Assembly (NCBI GenBank): GCA_046094825.1
Contig: JBJTIF010000126.1
Coordinates: forward strand, 1 to 64,000
Direction: 5' to 3'
DNA: 64,000 nucleotides
DNA from: JBJTIF01 sp046094825
GTDB taxonomy: Bacteria; Actinomycetota; UBA4738; HRBIN12
Under the pieces are notes generated by a model. It ran no database searches, was not told where the DNA came from, and was given only the letters and a program-made list of their open reading frames with translations. This document shows positions 17,975-25,992 of the stretch, piece by piece; the stretch's first letter is position 1, and each line of letters starts with the position of its first letter. Both the position numbers and the translations under genes were made by a program.

Positions 17975-19300
17975 GTGGCGAAGGATCGGAGCCGGCGCGG
18001 CGTCCACGAGGGCACGATGCTCGAGTCGCCGCTCTCGGCGACGTGGCGCCCCCGCGTCCGCGAGCGCGCGGTCCTCGTCGGCGTCGGCCCGGGCAAGACC
18101 GAGACCGATCTCGACGAGCTCGCGGCCCTCGCGGACTCCGCCGGCGCCGAGGCCGTCGGTCGCCTCGTCCAGACCCGGGCCGACCCCGACCCCGCGACGT
18201 TCGTGGGGCGCGGGAAGGTCGAGGAGATCGCGCGCACGGTGCGGTCGCTCCGCGCGGACGCGGTGATCTTCGATGACGAACTCTCGCCGGGGCAGCTCCG
18301 CAACCTCGAGGAACGCCTGAAGACGAAGGTCATCGACCGGACGGCGCTCATCCTCGACATCTTCGCGCTCCACGCGCGCTCGCGGGAGGGCAAGGCGCAG
18401 GTCGAGCTCGCGCAGCTGAACTACCTCCTGCCGCGGCTCCGCGGGTGGGGTGAGGCGATGTCCCGTCTCGGTGGTGGTATCGGCACGCGCGGCCCGGGAG
18501 AGACGAAGATCGAGGTCGACCGCCAGCACATCCGTCGGCGGATCGCGAAGCTCCGGCGCGACCTGAAGGACCTGGCGCGGACCCGGGATGTGAAGCGCTC
18601 CGGGCGCATCCGGTCGGGGGTCCCCCAGATCGCGATCGCGGGCTACACGAACGCCGGCAAGTCCACCCTCCTGAACGCGCTCACGCAGGCGGACGCCCTC
18701 GTCGCCGACCAGCTGTTCGCGACCCTCGACCCGACGACGCGGCGTCTCGACCTGCCGGCCGGCCGCGGTGCGGTCCTCACCGACACCGTCGGGTTCGTCG
18801 GCAAGCTCCCGCACCAGCTCGTGGAGGCGTTCCGCTCGACCCTCGAGGAGGTCACGACGGCCTCCCTCGTACTCCACGTCGCGGACGCCTCCTCGCCCGA
18901 CCTCCGGCAGCAGGTCGCGGCGGTGCGTGGGGTCCTCGCGGAGATCGGCGCCGCGGCGCTGCCGGAGATCGTCGCGTTGAACAAGATCGACCTCGTCGGG
19001 GACGACGGGCGGCGGTCGCTCGCGGAGCGCTACCCGGATGCGGTGCCGATCTCCGCGGTGACGGGGGAGGGGCTCGAAGCGCTCCTCGTCCGACTCGCGG
19101 ACGCCGTCCCTCGGCCTCCGTACGTCGTCGAACTCCTCGTACCGTTCGGACGCGAGGACGTGATCGCCCGGCTCCACCGCGATGCCGAGGTGCTCTCGGA
19201 GCAGGTCACCGACGACGGGACCGTCGTGCGGGCTCGCATCGGCGATCGCGACCTGGCGGTCGCGGGAGACTTCGTGATCTCCGGCGGCGCGACCGCGTAG
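17975..19300 (+). CDS. hflX: GTPase HflX
   Basis: A ribosome-associated GTPase that splits stalled or heat-damaged 70S particles. The 441 residues show the HflX N-terminal domain with VGRLVQTRADPDPATFVGRG as its signature, of which DPATFVGRGK is the core. QVELAQLNYLLPRL and GGIGTRGPGETKIE follow. The G domain has GYTNAGKSTLLNAL (about residue 217), DTVGFVGKLP and NKIDL. A C-terminal domain completes it. The GTG start is four bases after dapL. Placement between dapF and lexA is the actinobacterial-type order. Confidence 0.94.
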   Translation: MAKDRSRRGVHEGTMLESPLSATWRPRVRERAVLVGVGPGKTETDLDELAALADSAGAEAVGRLVQTRADPDPATFVGRGKVEEIARTVRSLRADAVIFDDELSPGQLRNLEERLKTKVIDRTALILDIFALHARSREGKAQVELAQLNYLLPRLRGWGEAMSRLGGGIGTRGPGETKIEVDRQHIRRRIAKLRRDLKDLARTRDVKRSGRIRSGVPQIAIAGYTNAGKSTLLNALTQADALVADQLFATLDPTTRRLDLPAGRGAVLTDTVGFVGKLPHQLVEAFRSTLEEVTTASLVLHVADASSPDLRQQVAAVRGVLAEIGAAALPEIVALNKIDLVGDDGRRSLAERYPDAVPISAVTGEGLEALLVRLADAVPRPPYVVELLVPFGREDVIARLHRDAEVLSEQVTDDGTVVRARIGDRDLAVAGDFVISGGATA

Positions 19301-19322
19301 CGCTCGCGCCGCCGCGCGGGAT

Positions 19323-20012
19323 CTACAGCGTCCGCAGCACCCCGGTCACCACGCCGACGATCCGGCCGCCCTCCTGCATCTCGAAGGGGCGCAGGGCCGG
19401 GTTCTCGGGGACGAGGAGCACCGTGCCGCCCGATCGCCGGAGCCGCTTCACCGTCGCCTCATCCTCGGCCGGTCCGGGGAGGAGCGCCGCGACGATGTCG
19501 CCGTCGCGGGCGTCGTCGGCACGTCGGACGACGACGAGGTCGCGATCGAGGATGCCGGCACCGATCATCGAGTCGCCGACGACGCGCAGGGCGAAGTGCT
19601 CGCCGGAGCGGACGAAGTCGGCGGGGACGCGGACGCGGTCCTCGACGTGCTCGGCAGCCAGGAGCGGAGCTCCGGCAGCGATGCGTCCGAGGAGGGGAAC
19701 CGTGCCGTCGCCCGCGGCTCCCGAGGCCGATGGCGTCGTCGCCCTCGAGGCCTCGGCGAGGCCGATCGCCCGGGGCTTCGTCGGGTCGCGGTGGAGCAGG
19801 CCCCGGGCCTCGAGGTTCGCGAGCTGCGCATGGACGCTCGACGACGAGGTGAGGCCCACGGCCTCCCCGATCTCCCGCACCGTCGGCGGGTAGCCCCGTT
19901 CCGTGACCGTTCGCGCGATGAAGTCCAGGATCCGGCGCTGGCGCGCCGTGGGGGCGGACGGACCCTCGGGGACCGCCGCCGTGCCGTGAGCCGTACCGGT
20001 GTTCGACGCCAT
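19323..20012 (-). CDS. lexA: LexA repressor (SOS regulator, S24 self-cleaving)
   Basis: It binds SOS boxes and cleaves itself when stimulated by RecA filaments. The 229-residue protein has an N-terminal winged helix (TARQRRILDFIARTVTERGY, then SSSSVHAQLANLEARGLL). The cleavage-site region is RIAAGAPLLAAE (Ala-Gly), the catalytic serine is in VVGDSMIGAGI and the lysine in EATVKRLRR. Reverse-strand AGGAGGAGGG precedes the ATG. Its promoter region carries two SOS boxes shared with the divergent LysM gene, so it should repress itself. Confidence 0.96.
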   Translation of the reverse strand: MASNTGTAHGTAAVPEGPSAPTARQRRILDFIARTVTERGYPPTVREIGEAVGLTSSSSVHAQLANLEARGLLHRDPTKPRAIGLAEASRATTPSASGAAGDGTVPLLGRIAAGAPLLAAEHVEDRVRVPADFVRSGEHFALRVVGDSMIGAGILDRDLVVVRRADDARDGDIVAALLPGPAEDEATVKRLRRSGGTVLLVPENPALRPFEMQEGGRIVGVVTGVLRTL

Positions 20013-20037
20013 GTCAGACCCTCCTCCTAGGGTCGCG

Positions 20038-20077
20038 AACGTAGCACCCAGGGGAGGTCGGGGCAAACATATGTTCG
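20038..20077 (-). promoter_or_regulatory. lexA promoter with SOS box
   Basis: On the reverse strand TTGCCC (20061-20066) and TACGTT (20038-20043) are 17 bases apart. The -35 overlaps CAAACATATGTTCG (20064-20077), which differs from the LexA consensus CGAACRNRYGTTYG at one base. This supports autorepression. Confidence 0.75.
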
Positions 20078-20086
20078 GAGAAGTGC

Positions 20087-20114
20087 TTGCAATCGAACAC
20101 CCGTTCGATACCAT
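20087..20114 (+). promoter_or_regulatory. SOS-controlled leaderless promoter of the LysM gene
   Basis: TTGCAA (20087-20092) and TACCAT (20109-20114) are 16 bases apart. Between them lies CGAACACCCGTTCG (20094-20107), an SOS box with one mismatch to the consensus. The -10 is seven bases before the ATG at 20122, so the mRNA should be leaderless. The centre of this box is 30 bp from the lexA-side box. Confidence 0.75.
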
Positions 20115-20121
20115 GCCCGGC

Positions 20122-20487
20122 ATGGAGATCGCGATGGCAGGAGCGACGGTCGGCTCGGGAGCGGCCCGGGGCACGGATCGGGTCCTCCGTGGGCACGATC
20201 GGGGCGTCTTCCTGCGGCGCCGCGTGCTCGTCGCGGCCCTCGCTGCCGTCATGGTCGGTCCCTGGGTCGGCCCGCTCCACGACGCGCTTTCGGGGTCCGG
20301 GGCGGCCCCGCTCCCCGTCTCGAGGGGCACCTACCTCGTCCGGCCCGGCGACACGCTCTGGAGCGTCGCCGAGCGCCTGGCTCCCGGCGAGGACCCCAGG
20401 CCCCTCGTGGACGCGATCGCCCTGGCCAACGGGCTGGACGCCCGCGGGCTCCAGGCAGGCACCACCCTCGTGATCCCCGCGCGTTGA
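20122..20487 (+). CDS. SOS-controlled LysM-domain membrane protein
   Basis: A 121-residue protein. Residues about 1-30 are cytoplasmic, one hydrophobic segment (about 33-52, VLVAALAAVMVGPWVGPLHD) spans the membrane, and a LysM domain (about 70-118) has TYLVRPGDTLWSVAERLAPG and ends AGTTLVIPAR. LysM binds peptidoglycan. The layout (lexA divergent from a LysM gene, next to nrdR) is the same as in mycobacteria, where the equivalent SOS gene (chiZ, Rv2719c) encodes a cell-wall-acting division inhibitor. A similar role, holding division during DNA damage, is inferred here. No hydrolase domain is visible. The start is chosen from the seven-base spacing to the -10. Confidence 0.8.
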   Translation: MEIAMAGATVGSGAARGTDRVLRGHDRGVFLRRRVLVAALAAVMVGPWVGPLHDALSGSGAAPLPVSRGTYLVRPGDTLWSVAERLAPGEDPRPLVDAIALANGLDARGLQAGTTLVIPAR

Positions 20488-20536
20488 CGCGCCGGGGCGG
20501 AGTCCCTATCCTCGGCTTGCCCCCTACATCTTGTGG
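20484..20536 (+). promoter_or_regulatory. nrdR promoter and NrdR-box-like operator
   Basis: TTGACG (20484-20489) and TATCCT (20507-20512) have a 17-base spacer. Just downstream, CCCCTACATCTTGTGG (20521-20536) matches 13 of 16 bases of the palindrome found before nrdJ, and it reaches into the nrdR start region. This suggests autoregulation by NrdR. Confidence 0.6.
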
Positions 20537-20544
20537 TGATGCCG

Positions 20545-21015
20545 ATGCGCTGCCCCTGGTGCGCCCGCGAGGACGACAAGGTCATCGACTCCCGTCCCGC
20601 TGACGGGGGAGCGGCCGTGCGCCGCCGCCGCCAGTGGCTCGCCGGCGGTCGGCGCGACAAGAACTTCGAGCGGGTCGAGGAGCTCGGTCTCACCGTCGTG
20701 AAGCGCAACGGGACCATGGAGCCCTACGACCGAGCGAAGCTCCTCGCCGGCATCGAGAAGGCCGTCGCGAACAGCCCCGTGACCGCCGACCAGGTGGCCG
20801 CGGTGGTGGTCAGGATCGAGGACCGCCTCCGGAGGAAGGGCCCGCGGATCCGCTCCGAGCAGGTCGGCCTGGAGGTGCTCGCCGCCCTCGCGAAGCTCGA
20901 CCAGGTGGCCTACCTCCGCTACGCGAGCGTCTACAAGGACTTCCAGGGCGCGAGCGACTTCGAGCGCGAGCTCGGGATCCTCCAGAAGAAGTCCGCCAAG
21001 CCCCGCACCCCCTGA
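20545..21015 (+). CDS. nrdR: NrdR-type repressor with a degenerate zinc ribbon
   Basis: NrdR senses ATP/dATP and represses ribonucleotide reductase genes. The 156-residue product has the usual length and a complete ATP-cone domain (about residues 48-138: VVKRNGTMEPYDRAKLLAGI through AYLRYASVYKDF). The N-terminal zinc ribbon, which binds DNA, keeps Cys3 and Cys6 (MRCPWC) but has Trp31 and Gly34 where the family has cysteines (RRRRQWLAGGRRDKNFERVEE is shown as QWLAGGRRDKNFE). The family's conserved 'RFTT' is also changed to RDKN. Other possible starts are GTG 20533/20536 and ATG 20539; ATG 20545 is chosen because NrdR proteins begin MxCP. No ribosome-binding site is seen. Whether zinc binding survives is doubtful. 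Confidence 0.88.
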   Translation: MRCPWCAREDDKVIDSRPADGGAAVRRRRQWLAGGRRDKNFERVEELGLTVVKRNGTMEPYDRAKLLAGIEKAVANSPVTADQVAAVVVRIEDRLRRKGPRIRSEQVGLEVLAALAKLDQVAYLRYASVYKDFQGASDFERELGILQKKSAKPRTP

Positions 21016-21034
21016 CCTGCGGAGACGCGAGCCA

Positions 21035-21081
21035 CCCCAACATGTTGGGGGTTAGGGCTTCCGGCGGCACGATATCTTGCC
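21035..21081 (+). promoter_or_regulatory. Tandem NrdR-box-like palindromes before nrdJ
   Basis: CCCCAACATGTTGGGG (21035-21050) is a perfect 16-base palindrome. GGCACGATATCTTGCC (21066-21081) is a near-palindrome (14 of 16). Their centres are 31 bp apart, the three-helical-turn spacing known for paired NrdR boxes. They lie just upstream of the likely nrdJ promoter. Confidence 0.65.
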
Positions 21082-21090
21082 ACGGGTGGC

Positions 21091-21119
21091 TTGACCGTGC
21101 CCGTCCCCGGCGGCAGAAT
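21091..21119 (+). promoter_or_regulatory. Likely nrdJ promoter
   Basis: TTGACC (21091-21096) and CAGAAT (21114-21119) are 17 bases apart, immediately downstream of the paired palindromes. This gives an nrdJ leader of about 75 bases. The leader shows no cobalamin-riboswitch core that I can recognise. Confidence 0.5.
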
Positions 21120-21203
21120 CACGCCCCTGTCATTCCCGGCCGTTACGGTGCCGGGACGGCGGTCACGAACGGCAGCGATCAGGCGGAGTACGGGAAAGGG
21201 GCA

Positions 21204-23957
<2,754 letters not shown>

Positions 23958-24392
23958 GTGGAGGTACCGGTCCGGCGGCTCGACCCCGGGATGCCCCTGC
24001 CCGAACGGGCGCATCCCGGGGACGCCGGCCTCGACCTGCGGTCCGCGGTCGACGCCGAGGTCCCGCCCGGCGCTCGTGTCCTCGTTCCCACGGGGCTCGC
24101 GGTCGCGATCCCCGACGGACACGCGGGGCTCGTCCTGCCCCGCTCCGGGCTCGCCTCGAAGGTCGGTCTCACCCTCGCGAACGCCCCCGGGCTCATCGAT
24201 GCCGGGTACCGGGGGGAGGTCGTCTGCGCGGTCGTGAACCTCGATCGTTCCGAGCCCGTGCGGATCGCCCGCGGCGACCGCATTGCGCAGCTCGTCATCG
24301 TCGCCGTCCCGAGCGCGACCGCCGTCGAGGTGGCCGAGCTCCCGGAGACCACGCGGGGGAGCGGCGGGTTCGGGTCGACCGGCGTCGGTTGA
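23958..24392 (+). CDS. dut: dUTP diphosphatase
   Basis: It hydrolyses dUTP to dUMP, keeping uracil out of DNA and feeding thymidylate synthesis. The 144-residue trimeric type carries motif 1 [11 protein letters not shown], motif 2 PRSGLASK, motif 3 [11 protein letters not shown], motif 4 [10 protein letters not shown] and the C-terminal glycine-rich lid [10 protein letters not shown], so all five motifs are present. Its GTG follows the nrdJ stop directly, coupling two steps of deoxynucleotide supply. Confidence 0.95.
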   Translation: MEVPVRRLDPGMPLPERAHPGDAGLDLRSAVDAEVPPGARVLVPTGLAVAIPDGHAGLVLPRSGLASKVGLTLANAPGLIDAGYRGEVVCAVVNLDRSEPVRIARGDRIAQLVIVAVPSATAVEVAELPETTRGSGGFGSTGVG

Positions 24393-24418
24393 AGGACCGC
24401 CCGACGCGCCCCTAGACT
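24389..24418 (+). promoter_or_regulatory. tRNA-Gly promoter
   Basis: TTGAAG (24389-24394) and TAGACT (24413-24418) have an 18-base spacer and end 16 bases before the tRNA. The -35 overlaps the dut stop. Confidence 0.6.
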
Positions 24419-24434
24419 GTCATCGCACCGCCAC

Positions 24435-24510
<76 letters not shown>

Positions 24511-24579
24511 AGCGCCTCTCGGGGCGTGGTCCCAACCCCGCCCCCTGTAGACTCCGGACATCGCGGTTCGCCGTGATCC

Positions 24580-24650
24580 GGCGGGGTGGCCGAGTGGTTA
24601 GGCAGCGGCCTGCAAAGCCGCGCACACCGGTTCAATTCCGGTCCCCGCCT
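24580..24650 (+). tRNA. tRNA-Cys (GCA)
   Basis: The acceptor stem GGCGGGG pairs with CCCCGCC, the anticodon is GCA in CTGCAAA, and the T arm is CCGGTTCAATTCCGG. CCA is not encoded. Its own -10, TAGACT, is at 24548-24553. Confidence 0.95.
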
Positions 24651-24678
24651 CGAAGGCGGCCTGTAGCATGGCCACCGC

Positions 24679-24750
24679 GGGCGCTTAGCTCAGGGGCAGA
24701 GCGCTTCCTTGACACGGAAGAGGTCAGAGGTTCAATTCCTCTAGCGCCCA
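24679..24750 (+). tRNA. tRNA-Val (GAC)
   Basis: The acceptor stem GGGCGCT pairs with AGCGCCC, and anticodon GAC lies on the stem CTTCC/GGAAG. The T arm is AGAGGTTCAATTCCTCT. CCA is not encoded. A TAGCAT -10 is at 24664-24669. Confidence 0.95.
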
Positions 24751-24860
24751 CCGCAGGTCCGAGAGCCCGAGCCTCCCGTGCGGGGTTCCCCCGCGGAGGA
24801 TCGACCCGCTCCGCTCCTCGCTCCCGCCGCTCCCGAGCGGGCCGCGAACCGTTGCGCTCC

Positions 24861-24889
24861 TTGACAACCCTCCGGACGGCCTGTTCACT
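24861..24889 (+). promoter_or_regulatory. Orphan consensus-like promoter in the tRNA gap
   Basis: TTGACA (24861-24866, a perfect -35) and TTCACT (24884-24889) are exactly 17 bases apart. No gene with a ribosome-binding site follows within 360 bases, only tRNA-Val at 25114. Confidence 0.5.
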
Positions 24890-24895
24890 GCGACC

Positions 24896-24960
24896 GCTCG
24901 CACGGCGGCGGCCGGTCAGGGACCCAGTTCATCCCTGCCCCCCAGGGCACCGGCCGACGC
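24896..24960 (+). ncRNA. Candidate small structured RNA
   Basis: About 14 bases after the expected transcription start, GGCCGGT (24910-24916) pairs with ACCGGCC (24949-24955). Inside this, CAGGGA (24917-24922) pairs with TCCCTG (24932-24937) around a nine-base loop, leaving an 11-base bulge on the 3' side. The 3' end is unknown. It matches no RNA family I recognise; in such GC-rich DNA, chance pairing is possible. Confidence 0.3.
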
Positions 24961-25113
24961 GGCGGGCGCGGAGGGGGCCGGGTGACCGGCCTCCTCCGTC
25001 CATCTCCGGTCGGGACGCGGCCGGGCGGCGGTCGGGGGGGCTGCGCCCGGATCGGGGTCCTCGCCGGCGCGCCGGGGAGGGCGCGTGGGCACCGCTGCTA
25101 CGCTTGCGACCCC

Positions 25114-25185
25114 GGGCGCGTAGCTCAGTGGAAGAGCGCTCGCCTCACACGCGAGAGGTCGCAGGATCGAGTCCTGCCGCGCCCA
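25114..25185 (+). tRNA. tRNA-Val (CAC)
   Basis: The acceptor stem GGGCGCG pairs with CGCGCCC, and anticodon CAC lies on the stem CTCGC/GCGAG. The T arm is GCAGGATCGAGTCCTGC. CCA is not encoded. The -10 TACGCT (25099-25104), preceded by TGC, marks its own promoter. Confidence 0.95.
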
Positions 25186-25258
25186 CCCGGTGCACCGAGG
25201 GCCATCGCGTGCCGCGCACGGCGGCCGCCCGTCGGCGGACCCGAGGAGCGAGGGCGAG

Positions 25259-25987
25259 ATGACCGAGATCGCGGCGCGCGCGGAGGACCTCCGGAAGGTC
25301 TACGGCCGGGGGGACGCGGAGGTCCGTGCCCTCGATGGGGTCACCGTCGAGTTCGGCCGCGGGGTCTTCACCGCGATCATGGGGCCGTCGGGGTCGGGGA
25401 AGTCCACGCTCCTCCACTGCCTCGCCGGGCTCGACGCCCCCACCTCCGGCAAGGTCTTCATCGGCGACACCGAACTCACCGCGCTCTCCGAACGGGACCT
25501 CACGCGCCTGCGCCGCGACCGGATCGGGTTCGTCTTCCAGGCCTTCAACCTCGTGCCGACGCTCACCGCGTCGGAGAACATCACGCTGCCGCTCGACATC
25601 GCCGGTCGCCGTCCCGACCGCGCGTGGTTCGACGAGGTCGTCGACACGATCGGGCTCCGCGACCGGCTCGGGCACCGTCCGAACGAGCTCTCCGGCGGGC
25701 AGCAGCAGCGCGTCGCCGGTGCCCGCGCGCTCGTCTCCCGCCCCGACATCGTCTTCGCCGACGAACCGACCGGCAACCTCGATTCGCGGTCCGGGGCGGA
25801 GCTCCTCGGGTTCCTCCGGGGCGCGGTGCGCACGCACGGCGAGACGATCGTCATGGTCACCCACGACGCGAACGCCGCGAGCTACGCCGACCGCGTCGTG
25901 TTCCTCGCCGACGGCCGCGTCGTCGGTGAGCTCCTCGGGCCGACGGCGGCGACGGTGCTCGATCGCCTGAAGTCCCTCGAGGGCTGA
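25259..25987 (+). CDS. ABC transporter ATP-binding protein (MacB/LolD type)
   Basis: The 242-residue ATPase has Walker A GPSGSGKST (about residue 42), the Q-loop region FQAFNLVPTLTASENI, the signature LSGGQQQR, Walker B DIVFADEPTGNLDS and the switch histidine in VTHD. The EPTGNLDS form is typical of the subfamily that pairs with FtsX-like permeases for lipoprotein handling, peptide export or antimicrobial resistance (LolD, MacB, BceA). ATG follows GAGGAGCGAG. The permease begins five bases later, so they form one transporter. The substrate is unknown. Confidence 0.93.
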   Translation: MTEIAARAEDLRKVYGRGDAEVRALDGVTVEFGRGVFTAIMGPSGSGKSTLLHCLAGLDAPTSGKVFIGDTELTALSERDLTRLRRDRIGFVFQAFNLVPTLTASENITLPLDIAGRRPDRAWFDEVVDTIGLRDRLGHRPNELSGGQQQRVAGARALVSRPDIVFADEPTGNLDSRSGAELLGFLRGAVRTHGETIVMVTHDANAASYADRVVFLADGRVVGELLGPTAATVLDRLKSLEG

Positions 25988-25992
25988 AGCCC

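Larger units (their letters stand above)
24751..25113. other. 363-base gap without a protein gene between two tRNA-Val genes
   Basis: No convincing coding frame is present: frames that stay open lack a ribosome-binding site and recognisable protein sequence. The gap holds a strong promoter-like pair (24861-24889), a hairpin-rich stretch (24910-24955) and, at its end, the TACGCT -10 (25099-25104) of the second tRNA-Val. Confidence 0.7.

Noticed and set aside
21120..21203. Cobalamin riboswitch in the nrdJ leader
   Set aside because: The short leader (about 75-85 bases) has no recognisable B12-box core, and cobalamin riboswitches need roughly 200 bases.
24751..25113. tmRNA, RNase P RNA or SRP RNA in the tRNA gap
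   Set aside because: None of their conserved core sequences (for example a tRNA-like end with an ANDYALAA-type tag) is visible; the gap is also too short for RNase P RNA.
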